Made by a program: the position numbers and the translations under genes
The notes under the pieces: generated by a model
What the model was told of the DNA's origin: nothing
The model's input: the letters and a program-made list of their open reading frames with translations, nothing else
Databases searched by the model: none
DNA from: Candidatus Endomicrobiellum cubanum
GTDB taxonomy: Bacteria; Elusimicrobiota; Endomicrobiia; Endomicrobiales; Endomicrobiaceae
Length of the DNA: 36,087 bases
Reading direction: 5' to 3'
Assembly (NCBI GenBank): GCA_031269735.1
Contig: JAISYS010000036.1
Coordinates: forward strand, 1-36,087
Shown: positions 15,701 through 24,177 of the stretch, one piece after another
Layout: the number at the start of each line of letters is the position of its first letter
Numbering within the stretch: position 1 is the stretch's first letter

Positions 15701-17179
15701 TTAACTTCTAACAAAAATCGTCTCTTTTAATTTATTTATAGTTAAATCATTATACATTTTTTCATATTTTAAAACAGATCTATCCCAAGAAAAATTGCTA
15801 TTTAAAGCATTTAACATTAAAGTATGCCAGTTTTGTTTGTCATTAAATATTTTTTGCGATTTTAAAACTGTCTGAACAAAGTTCTCTCCATAAGTTATAT
15901 TAAACACAAAACCGTTTCCCTCTTTTGTGAAATGATTATAATAAACTATAGTATCTGAAAGCCCTCCTGTACGATTAACTATAGGAATAGTTCCATAAGC
16001 TAAAGCTATCATTTGACTAAGACCACAAGGTTCAAACTTAGAAGGCATCATGTAGCTATCGCAACCTGCATAAATTTTGTGAGCAAGTTTTTCATTATAA
16101 TCAAAAAACACAGCAACTTTCTTTGGCATACTTAATGCAGCTTCTTTTAGTCTATTTTTTATTGTATCATCACCTGAACCTAAAATAACAAATTGCATAT
16201 CATAATTTTTTAAACTGTATAATGCATCAACTATGATATCAAAACCTTTCTGATTATCTAATCTTGAAACACAACCAAACATATATGTACTGTCATTTAC
16301 TTTAAACCCACAAAGCTTTTGTAAATCTCTTTTACAAAGCTTTTTCCCATTTAAGTTATTTTTATCGTAATTTGCTGCTATAGTCTTATCTGTAAAGGGA
16401 TCCCAATAGCTATAATCTATACCGTTTAAAATACCGTAAACTTCATCATATCTAGAATTTAATACAACTTCCATACCTCTACCATTAAATTCTTTTATTT
16501 CCTTTGCATAAGTAGGACTTACAGTAGAAACAGCATCAGCCATAGCAATAGCACATTTCATAAAATTTATATTGTTGTAATATTCTAACTTTTCCGGAGT
16601 AAAGTCAGACCAAGAAAAACCAGCCTCTACTACTGTTTCTGCACTAAATTGTCCTTGATAGGCAATATTGTGTATTGTGAATGCACAAGAAGTATTCCAA
16701 AAAAAACCATCATTTTTTAAATTTGTCTTAAGATATGCAGGAATCAAACCTGTTTGCCAATCGTGGCAATGTATAACATCTGGTCTAAACATTAAAGCCT
16801 TAATAGATTCTAAAACTGCTCTACAAAAAAATATATATCGTTCTTTATTGTCAACATAGTCTAATCCTGTACTACTACTATATATTCCATCACGATTAAA
16901 AAAATGCATATTCTCTATAAAATAAACTTCTATTCTATCTTCTGTTGTACAATACTTTACTCTAAAGCTTTCAGCACTCTTTCCTACTTGAACATTTAAT
17001 CTAAATGGAAGAGTTTGTAAATTATATTTTTTGCCATCTATATGCCTATATTTTGGTAAAATTATTTTTATATTATGACCTAACTTTTTTAAATATTTAG
17101 GCAAGGTCCCTACAACATCTGCCAAACCTCCAACTTTCACAAAGGGAAAACATTCAGAAGCAACCATTAAAATATTCAT
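15701..17179 (-). CDS. glgA: Glycogen (starch) synthase, GT5
   Basis: Transfers glucose from ADP-glucose (or UDP-glucose) to a growing alpha-1,4-glucan. The GT5 signatures are present: VASECFPFVKVGGLADVVG at the N-terminus (sugar-nucleotide binding Lys in KVGG), HCHDWQTGLIPAYL, TIHNIAYQG, NGIDYSYWDP, CVSRLDNQKGFD and PSKFEPCGLSQ with the acid/base-region Glu. The length of 492 residues is normal for GlgA. It follows galT by nine bases and belongs to the long operon that starts at the kinase. No glgB, glgC or glgP lies in the window. Confidence 0.95.
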   Translation of the reverse strand: MNILMVASECFPFVKVGGLADVVGTLPKYLKKLGHNIKIILPKYRHIDGKKYNLQTLPFRLNVQVGKSAESFRVKYCTTEDRIEVYFIENMHFFNRDGIYSSSTGLDYVDNKERYIFFCRAVLESIKALMFRPDVIHCHDWQTGLIPAYLKTNLKNDGFFWNTSCAFTIHNIAYQGQFSAETVVEAGFSWSDFTPEKLEYYNNINFMKCAIAMADAVSTVSPTYAKEIKEFNGRGMEVVLNSRYDEVYGILNGIDYSYWDPFTDKTIAANYDKNNLNGKKLCKRDLQKLCGFKVNDSTYMFGCVSRLDNQKGFDIIVDALYSLKNYDMQFVILGSGDDTIKNRLKEAALSMPKKVAVFFDYNEKLAHKIYAGCDSYMMPSKFEPCGLSQMIALAYGTIPIVNRTGGLSDTIVYYNHFTKEGNGFVFNITYGENFVQTVLKSQKIFNDKQNWHTLMLNALNSNFSWDRSVLKYEKMYNDLTINKLKETIFVRS

Positions 17180-17188
17180 TTAACACTC

Positions 17189-18172
17189 TTAATAAAACTC
17201 TCTTAAAAATTTTGCAGCATATTCAGGTGCTACTGGGTTCACATGTAAACCACTCTCCCATTCAAAACCAATATTATTTACGATCGCAGGTTTTATGCTA
17301 ATATACCAATGATAAAACGGAGTATTAACATCTTTTAAAGGACTTATATGAAGAGTATAATTATATGAACAATTATCCAAAGTTTTACTTATTTTTGATA
17401 ATAGCTCTTTTGTTATTTTAGATAAGCTTTCTATTTCATCCTTCGCAATAAGATCAAAGTCTGACTTATGATTTTTTGGAAAAATCCATGTTTCAAAGGG
17501 ATATCTAGATGCATACGGACAGAAAGCAATAAACAAATCGTTTTCAAAAATAATTCTTACTGAATTTGCAGTTTCTTGAGCGATAATATCACAAAAAACA
17601 CATCTTTCTTTATTAGCAAAATAATCCCTACATGCATTAATTTCAGATTTTATAATACCCGTAATTGCTGGCATTGCTATAAGTTGAGAATGAGGATGCT
17701 CTAAAATAGCATTTGCAAATCTCCCATAATTTTTAAAAAACAAAATATACTCTAGCCTTTCATCTTTACGTAAATCTTTTATACGCATAACTAGAGCTCT
17801 GTACAAAACATTGTAATAATAAATAGAGGCACCTTGAGGTTTAACAAAATGTTCTGGAGTCTCTATAAAAATTTCGTGAACTCCAAACCCGTGTATTTTG
17901 TCATATATACCATCTGCTTCTTTTTTTAAAGCAGTTTCAATATTTAATATGGGATTATTATTTGGAACCACTCTTAACTGCCAATTTCTTAAATCTCCCT
18001 CTTTGGGAATAGTTAAGATATCCTTTTTGGTCATAAACTCATTACCAGGACAAAAAGGACACTTAGAAATATCTGTGGGGTACTTGTCATGATCTAAAAT
18101 TTTATTAATATTTCTTGAAGAATCTATAATAACCCAACTGCCTAAAACTGGGTCTTTTCTAAATTCAGACAT
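17189..18172 (-). CDS. galT: Galactose-1-phosphate uridylyltransferase family protein
   Basis: Nucleotidyl-transferase of the HIT superfamily, most likely exchanging UMP between UDP-glucose and galactose-1-phosphate. The RKDPVLGSWVII start, the zinc-binding pair in CPFCPGNE (about residue 39), VPNNNPIL, and the active-site HPHSQL (about 160) are present, followed by a second HIT-like half with CVFCDI, FETWIFP and YHWYISIKP. The length of 327 is slightly short for GalT (340-350). Family members also include ADP-glucose phosphorylase-type enzymes, which would suit the adjacent glycogen synthase, so the substrate is open. AAGGGG stands five bases before the ATG. Confidence 0.88.
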   Translation of the reverse strand: MSEFRKDPVLGSWVIIDSSRNINKILDHDKYPTDISKCPFCPGNEFMTKKDILTIPKEGDLRNWQLRVVPNNNPILNIETALKKEADGIYDKIHGFGVHEIFIETPEHFVKPQGASIYYYNVLYRALVMRIKDLRKDERLEYILFFKNYGRFANAILEHPHSQLIAMPAITGIIKSEINACRDYFANKERCVFCDIIAQETANSVRIIFENDLFIAFCPYASRYPFETWIFPKNHKSDFDLIAKDEIESLSKITKELLSKISKTLDNCSYNYTLHISPLKDVNTPFYHWYISIKPAIVNNIGFEWESGLHVNPVAPEYAAKFLREFY

Positions 18173-18195
18173 TACTACCCCTTTTAGAGAGAACC

Positions 18196-18220
18196 TTTAT
18201 TTATTTATTTATTTATTTTA
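18196..18220 (-). repeat. ATAA tetranucleotide microsatellite over the stop codon of the PorV-TPR gene
   Basis: About five tandem ATAA units on the minus strand cover the end of the upstream gene and its TAA stop. Since the unit length is not a multiple of three, slippage would change frame, but every frame of this repeat soon meets TAA, so the protein end would hardly change. Confidence 0.7.
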
Positions 18221-20175
18221 TCTAACAATTTCATAACTTTTTCATTATTTTTATCATAAAAGCTTGCTTTTTCCAACAAGGATACTGCTTTTTTGTTTTG
18301 TTTTAAATTATAAGCTTTCAAACCTTGATTATAATATTTTTCTGAAAGTCTTAACCCCAACCTATCTTTTTCTTGAGCAATATATTCTTCTTGAACATAT
18401 CTATATGCTTTATCTAGATATGCAAAAGCACTTTCTAACTTATTCTTTTTTATAAGATTCAAAGCTTTATTGTAATAATCCTTCGCATTTTTTTGTTCTT
18501 GCAAAAAGGTTTGTTCATCTTCTGCTATAAGATTAAGAGACTTTTTATTAAATAACTCTATATCATCATATCTTTGTTTTAATGCTTTTTTAGAAAGTAT
18601 ATAATATTTTTTTGCCTCAACCATATTAGGATTTGTAACATATGCAGCACTAAAATATTTTGCAGCTTCTTTGTAATTTTTTTCATTATAGTATTGCATT
18701 CCTTGCTCAAAAACTATTCTAGTTTGCACTGAAATTATATTAGATAATTGAGTCTCAATAAGATTTAAATATCTTATAGCTCCTGGATTCTTAGAATCAA
18801 TCGATATAATCTCTTTAAACTTTTCTTTTGCAAAAACAAAATTTTTTTCATTATAAAATTTTACTCCTTCTTTCCACAATGATACAATCTTTTTAGAGTT
18901 TATTTCTTTGTTCTCATTATTATCTATTTCTTTTAATCTTTTATTTATTTCTGAAATTCCCTCTAACGCTTGGGTATTAGCAGTATCTAAACCAAGAACT
19001 TCTTTATAATAAACTCTTGCCTTTATTAAATTATTAGCTTCATAAGCTTTTTGGGCTTTACGCAAAAACTTATTTATAGAAAGTTCTATAATCTTTTTTT
19101 GTACATCAAGTTCATAAATAATTTTTTGTAAATATTTTTTAGAAGGAGCATGGTTTGGATACACAGCAAGAATATTCTCAAACATTTGCCTTGCATTGAT
19201 AAAATCTTTTTTATCGTATGCTTCTTTTGCTCTAACAAAATTAACGCCTAAGTAATATTTATATGCTTTGTTCTCATTTTCTATAACACCAAACATAAAT
19301 CCCATATTTATGGTATGTTTTGCTTCTTTATTATTTATCCCTGAAAAAGCATAGCCTATATTGAATGAATTAAAATCCAAAAAAACACCAGCTGTAACAC
19401 CTTTTAAATAACCATCATTGTAATCCGTATAACCAAATTTAAATGTTGTAGGAGATATTGGAGATATTTCAGCTCCACACGCACAGCCAAGCATCTGATT
19501 ATCAAAAAATTTAATCACATCTGCTACAAGCGCAAAACTAGAAGCTCCCTTAAAATTGTACCTTAAAGCAAAATCAAAGTTCTCAATCCCTTCTATCAAA
19601 TTTTTGTTTTTTAAATCGGTTTTGTTGCTTAAATTTCTAACACACATTACAATAAAAAAGCCATCATCTATCATATGAAGTTTATAGTGAGCACCCAAAT
19701 CGCAAGCATAAATAAAGTTTGAAATTCCATCAACATTCCACCTAGAACCTTTAATCGTTATTCCAACACCGCCAATATTCTCATACACTGGACATGTCTT
19801 AAAAATTGGCAATGTATAGTTTAAATATAATGCAGCAGCATTATCTTCTAAATAATCATCCTCACTTTTAGGAGAATCTTTACTATAAGAGCCTGCTAAG
19901 GTAACATTCCCAAATGAAAATGGCATACACATAGCAGATGCTCCAGCATATGTATCGCTCGGCAAAGAAATAAAAGAAAAATCTATTTTTTTGGATAAAA
20001 AATTAAAGTTTGTTGAAGGAGAATTTATAAAAGAAAATGAATTGTTAGAAAAAGAAGCTATACTATTACCCATAGCACTAGACTGCGCATCATAGTTTTT
20101 AAAAAAAAGTTTATCTGCATAAATTAAAACATTAGTAAAACTTAAAAAAATAAATACTAAGAATATTTTTTTCAT
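18205..20175 (-). CDS. PorV/UPF0164-like outer-membrane beta-barrel protein with TPR domain
   Basis: A signal peptide (residues 1-20) is followed by a region of about 270 residues with the start typical of PorV/PorQ-like barrels (AQSSAMGNSIASFSNN, FINSPST) and alternating hydrophobic beta segments rich in Gly and aromatic residues. From about residue 300 to the end come repeated TPR motifs (AYDKKDFINARQMFENILA, YNEKNYKEAAKYFSAAY, and others), helical and Lys-rich. Probably an outer-membrane barrel with a periplasmic or surface protein-binding domain. Its ATG overlaps the receiver-domain stop by four bases, tying it to the signalling genes. The exact cargo or partner cannot be read from sequence. 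Confidence 0.8.
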   Translation of the reverse strand: MKKIFLVFIFLSFTNVLIYADKLFFKNYDAQSSAMGNSIASFSNNSFSFINSPSTNFNFLSKKIDFSFISLPSDTYAGASAMCMPFSFGNVTLAGSYSKDSPKSEDDYLEDNAAALYLNYTLPIFKTCPVYENIGGVGITIKGSRWNVDGISNFIYACDLGAHYKLHMIDDGFFIVMCVRNLSNKTDLKNKNLIEGIENFDFALRYNFKGASSFALVADVIKFFDNQMLGCACGAEISPISPTTFKFGYTDYNDGYLKGVTAGVFLDFNSFNIGYAFSGINNKEAKHTINMGFMFGVIENENKAYKYYLGVNFVRAKEAYDKKDFINARQMFENILAVYPNHAPSKKYLQKIIYELDVQKKIIELSINKFLRKAQKAYEANNLIKARVYYKEVLGLDTANTQALEGISEINKRLKEIDNNENKEINSKKIVSLWKEGVKFYNEKNFVFAKEKFKEIISIDSKNPGAIRYLNLIETQLSNIISVQTRIVFEQGMQYYNEKNYKEAAKYFSAAYVTNPNMVEAKKYYILSKKALKQRYDDIELFNKKSLNLIAEDEQTFLQEQKNAKDYYNKALNLIKKNKLESAFAYLDKAYRYVQEEYIAQEKDRLGLRLSEKYYNQGLKAYNLKQNKKAVSLLEKASFYDKNNEKVMKLLDKINK

Positions 20176-20537
20176 TGCAGCAGCCTTGTCACTCTCTTTA
20201 TAACATCTTCTACATTTATAGGTTTAAAAATACAATCATCTGCTCCTTGAGCAAATGCTTTATCTACGTGAACTGTAACATCTGCCGTCATCATAACAAC
20301 TGGAATATTTGAAAATTGATAGTGAGATTTTAATTTATTTAAAACATCAAAACCATTATCTTCTGGAAAACACACATCCAATAAAATTATATCTGGAATT
20401 TCGTCTTTTAATACATTAAAGATATTCTTTGGATTTAACAATTTGATAACACTAAACCCTTGTCCTGAGAAAAAAATATCAATAGAATCTAAAAATGTTG
20501 CATCATCGTCAACAACTAGTAGTTTCTTTCGGACCAT
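20172..20537 (-). CDS. Stand-alone response-regulator receiver domain
   Basis: The 121 residues form a single REC domain with no output domain. The acidic pocket VVDDD (residues 8-12), the phospho-acceptor Asp in IILLDVCFPEDNG (about 54), the Thr in VVMMTAD and the Lys in CIFKPIN are all intact, so it should be phosphorylatable. No histidine kinase is encoded in the window. It is embedded between a PP2C phosphatase and the PorV-TPR gene. GGAGG, inside the end of the PP2C gene, serves as its ribosome binding site. It may link histidine-kinase signalling with the Ser/Thr module; this is inference. Confidence 0.92.
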   Translation of the reverse strand: MVRKKLLVVDDDATFLDSIDIFFSGQGFSVIKLLNPKNIFNVLKDEIPDIILLDVCFPEDNGFDVLNKLKSHYQFSNIPVVMMTADVTVHVDKAFAQGADDCIFKPINVEDVIKRVTRLLQ

Positions 20538-20541
20538 AAAA

Positions 20542-21960
20542 TTAATCCTCCAAATTATTTGGAACCATTAAAATTATTTCTTCTCTTAGTTCACCAATTA
20601 AATCTACTGATAAGTTTAAATACTTAACAATATTGAAATTATTATCAACTAAACTAAAACTCGGATATTTTAATGACATTTTATATTCTCCTTGAGGTAG
20701 ATAAACTTTTATGGGATAATTTCCAGAAATAGCAATAAATTTATTATACCCTGTCTTCTCTTCAATAAAAACAGCAGCATTAACAAATGGAAAAGAATGA
20801 CCTTCATAAAAATTTTTAGATTCTTCTAACAGTTGTTTTTTGTAATTATAATTATCAGCTTCTTTAATAGTTTTTAATCTACCTTTATTTAAACGTCTTA
20901 TGTTCAATATTACACCTGAAATTTCATCCAATTTTTTATTATGAGCTTTTTCTTCCTCTTTCCTAGAAAAAAAATAGTACCCCAAAAAGAGTAATGATGT
21001 TACAAATACAACTATATATAAATATGTATAAATTTTTTTCTTTTTTTTTAAATTTTCTGGTATTTCTATACTAAGTTTTTTTGATGATTCTTTTAAAATT
21101 CTATCTTCGTATAAACCTTTTTGTAAGTCATTATCACTAAATGATAAAATATCCTTTTTAATATCTTTCAACAACTTAACAGGCTGACCATCATCCTCTA
21201 TTGTAAACATGATAACTGTAGTATTATCTCTTCCACCTGCTCGATTTGCAGAGGTTATAAGTTCATTTACAGCAAAAGCTAAATTTTTACCATTTTTATT
21301 AACTATATCATTAATTGAATTATCATCAATTTCACCATTTAAACCATCACTACACATGATATAAAAATCATTTGGTTTATAATGATACTGCCTATAATCT
21401 ACTTTTACACTAGAAGCTATACCTACTGCTCTTGTAATAATGTTTTGATTTTCTGTAAACTTTACATCTTCTTGTGTTAACTTACCGGCATCCAATAAAT
21501 CATTTATCTTAGAATGATCTTTTGTAAGAAGTTTTATGTTACCTTCTCTAATTCTATATAATCTACTATCTCCTACGTGATAAACGTTTAATACATTGTA
21601 GTCTCTATCAACTTTAGACATTACAGCTGTAGTGCCCATGCCAGCAAGTTTCGGATATTTAATAGTCAAATTGTATAACATTCTATTCGCAAGCATAATT
21701 GCTACAATAGGAGAAAAAATATCTATATCATTGCCAATTTTTGAAAGTTCATTACCAATAATATCTCTTACTTGCTCAATATTAATAGTTTTACATAATT
21801 TAAGAATAACCTCAACAGCTACTTGACTAGCAAATGATCCAGCAACAGCACCTCCCATACCATCACAGACTAAATAACAATCTTCTCCTATGCCATAAGA
21901 ATCTTGATTTTCTGTCCTTAAAAGCCCTATATCTGTTTTAGCATAGTAAGAAATTTTCAT
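20542..21960 (-). CDS. PP2C-type Ser/Thr protein phosphatase with membrane anchor
   Basis: The N-terminal 250 residues are a PPM/PP2C domain with the metal-binding motifs TENQDS, CDGMGG, GMGTTAV, YHVGDSRLYR, MCSDGLNG and GGRDNTTVI. It is expected to remove phosphates placed by the kinase encoded two genes upstream. A charged linker leads to one transmembrane helix (about 308-330), then a domain of about 140 residues on the other side of the membrane whose end (VYLPQGEYKMSLKYPSF) resembles a PEGA-type beta domain. The ATG overlaps the stop of the FHA gene (ATGA). Confidence 0.93.
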   Translation of the reverse strand: MKISYYAKTDIGLLRTENQDSYGIGEDCYLVCDGMGGAVAGSFASQVAVEVILKLCKTINIEQVRDIIGNELSKIGNDIDIFSPIVAIMLANRMLYNLTIKYPKLAGMGTTAVMSKVDRDYNVLNVYHVGDSRLYRIREGNIKLLTKDHSKINDLLDAGKLTQEDVKFTENQNIITRAVGIASSVKVDYRQYHYKPNDFYIMCSDGLNGEIDDNSINDIVNKNGKNLAFAVNELITSANRAGGRDNTTVIMFTIEDDGQPVKLLKDIKKDILSFSDNDLQKGLYEDRILKESSKKLSIEIPENLKKKKKIYTYLYIVVFVTSLLFLGYYFFSRKEEEKAHNKKLDEISGVILNIRRLNKGRLKTIKEADNYNYKKQLLEESKNFYEGHSFPFVNAAVFIEEKTGYNKFIAISGNYPIKVYLPQGEYKMSLKYPSFSLVDNNFNIVKYLNLSVDLIGELREEIILMVPNNLED

Positions 21961-24134
21961 AAAAACCTGACCTTAAGCCTCTTAAACTTCCTTCTGACTG
22001 AAATAAAGATTTTAAAAAATACAAAACAAACAAAAACTAAGGTAGATGAATAAAATATCAAATAATATTTAATTTTAAACTGAGGAGTCCCTTGACTCGT
22101 ATGGGCTGCATTCCCTAAATACATAGGCCATGGACAAAAATTTTTTATAACTTTTGAGTTCGTGTTTATAACTTGTAAAGCATTAGTTGCATTGGCAAAT
22201 ATAATATTTAATTTGCCCGAACCAAAAGCATCGGCAATTAAAGGAGCTGACGTTATAGGCACATTGCTAGCTTTTATTTCAGCAAGAATTTCTAATTCCT
22301 GTCTTCTAATATTATTTTTAATAACTATTATTCGTCCATCTTCTGTCCCAATAACAAATTCATCATGACCATCTTTATCAAAGTCATACTTAGATGGACT
22401 AGATATTATCCTTTTAGCATTAGGGATATCCAATTTTGATAAAAGCTCACCTGAAGAATAAGTTGTTTTTCCCTTTAAGTTGTATACAGTTCCATTAGCT
22501 GAAACAACAAAAACGTTCCCATCAGCAATTAAAGGTGACGCAGTATATTGCAAGTCCAAAGGTGGAGTAGGTTCAACTAAAAAACTCCATAAGACATTCA
22601 AATTATTGACATCAATTGCAGTGACATACTGAGGATAATTTGTTTGCACCACAATATCTGCACGACCATTTTTTGTTATATCCCCAACAGCTGGCGCCTC
22701 CACAATAAAATGTTCTTTGCCGGTTTTTTCCAGCAAATCCAACATTTTCTTTTCACGTGATTTTCCATTTATAAAATAAATTTTTCCTTTACTATTTGCA
22801 ACAACAACTAATGCTGTATCTTTTTTTCTATTACATAGAACAGGCGTTGCATATAAAGGTCCATCAACATATTCTGTAACTTTTTCATACTCTTTTTCAT
22901 AGCCAACATTATATAAAAAGTTAACAGCACCATCTTGAGAACATACAACTATATCCATCTTTCCATTACCAGTTAAATCAGCTACTAAAGGAGTAAGGCC
23001 TGCAATATCACCCCCTATAACTTCTTTTCTTATTAAACTACCAGTTTGTCCATCATAAATATATAGCATAGAAGTCGCTGACAAAACAATTATATCTTTT
23101 ACACCATCATTATTTACGTCTGCAATCATTGGAGAAGCGATATCTAAATTAAGTACTTCTAAACGATTCCATAATTCTTTGCCGGTTTTTAAGTCCCAAC
23201 AATATAAGAAACCAGAACCAGTAAGACTTACAAGAGCATTATTACCATTATTTAAAATATCTCCAACGACCGGAGTAGAAGTTTTACGATAATCTTCTAA
23301 ATATTTTAAGAGGATATCTTTTTTAAAAGTTGTATTCAATTCTAATGTCAACTTTTCATCGTAAGAATTCATGATAGATAGTTTTTGATGTGAAACAAAA
23401 GCAAAACATAAAGATAGAATAGTGACTAGAATAGTAAGAGAAATAGATAATGGCTTTATAAATCTTAATAAAAACATATGTTGTTTTGATGGAAAAGAAT
23501 AATCTTCATTAGTAGAATTGGCAAATCGGAAAATAGATCTTCCTATAGATATTTCATCTCCACTTTGTATAGAAAAACTTTCAAATTGCCCTATTTTTAA
23601 ACCATTTACAGCAACTCCTCCAGTACTGCCAGTATCTTCAACAAAAAATTTACCATCCTTAAATGAGATTATGGCATGTCCTTTAGAAACTGTATTGTCA
23701 TTAAACAACACTATATCATTTTCTATTCCTTTGGGAGTAAAAATATCTCTACCAATAAACGTTTCGACATCTTTTACAAAATATTTTTTACCTTCAAACT
23801 TACCATAAATTCCTAGAAGATAGTACCTATTCTCTGGGGTAGAATTTTTTTGCCAATATTCTAATATATAAGAACCTACAGTAATACTATCACCGTTAGA
23901 AAGCTCCTGCTCTAAAACAGTTTTGCCATTAATTTTAACACCTGATATTGTGTTGTGATCTTTAATATAATACTTGTTATTTTTTAACAGTAAAGTGCAA
24001 TGACTATCTGAAACTAATGGATCATTAATAACAATATCATTTGTTTTTTTACTTCCAATAAAAACCTTATCTTTCCTTTTTAAAACATATTCACCCAAAA
24101 TTTCTTCTTTTTTCTTCAGCAATAACAAGGGCAT
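21957..24134 (-). CDS. Membrane protein with two FHA domains and an extracytoplasmic FG-GAP/PQQ-like beta-propeller
   Basis: Two N-terminal FHA domains (about 5-90 and 105-205) carry VSDSHC and IGRDIF...VSKGHA motifs that bind phosphothreonine. A transmembrane helix (about 225-248) follows, then a large repeat domain (about 285-680) of blades of the type VADLTGNGKMDIVV, VGDITKNGRADIVV and FDKDGHDEFVIG, with Asp/Asn/Gly loops like FG-GAP calcium-binding loops. A second helix (about 690-715) and a basic tail end the protein. It could dock on the phosphorylated kinase inside the cell and sense or bind something outside. AGGAGA lies five bases before the ATG, 43 bases after the kinase gene. Confidence 0.9.
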   Translation of the reverse strand: MPLLLLKKKEEILGEYVLKRKDKVFIGSKKTNDIVINDPLVSDSHCTLLLKNNKYYIKDHNTISGVKINGKTVLEQELSNGDSITVGSYILEYWQKNSTPENRYYLLGIYGKFEGKKYFVKDVETFIGRDIFTPKGIENDIVLFNDNTVSKGHAIISFKDGKFFVEDTGSTGGVAVNGLKIGQFESFSIQSGDEISIGRSIFRFANSTNEDYSFPSKQHMFLLRFIKPLSISLTILVTILSLCFAFVSHQKLSIMNSYDEKLTLELNTTFKKDILLKYLEDYRKTSTPVVGDILNNGNNALVSLTGSGFLYCWDLKTGKELWNRLEVLNLDIASPMIADVNNDGVKDIIVLSATSMLYIYDGQTGSLIRKEVIGGDIAGLTPLVADLTGNGKMDIVVCSQDGAVNFLYNVGYEKEYEKVTEYVDGPLYATPVLCNRKKDTALVVVANSKGKIYFINGKSREKKMLDLLEKTGKEHFIVEAPAVGDITKNGRADIVVQTNYPQYVTAIDVNNLNVLWSFLVEPTPPLDLQYTASPLIADGNVFVVSANGTVYNLKGKTTYSSGELLSKLDIPNAKRIISSPSKYDFDKDGHDEFVIGTEDGRIIVIKNNIRRQELEILAEIKASNVPITSAPLIADAFGSGKLNIIFANATNALQVINTNSKVIKNFCPWPMYLGNAAHTSQGTPQFKIKYYLIFYSSTLVFVCFVFFKIFISVRRKFKRLKVRFL

Positions 24135-24177
24135 AAATTTCTCCTTGCAGTATAAATAAGAATAAAACTATTATTTA

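Noticed and set aside
18196-18220. ATAA microsatellite as a phase-variation switch
   Set aside because: Any slippage still yields a stop within a few codons in every frame and only the last residues would change.
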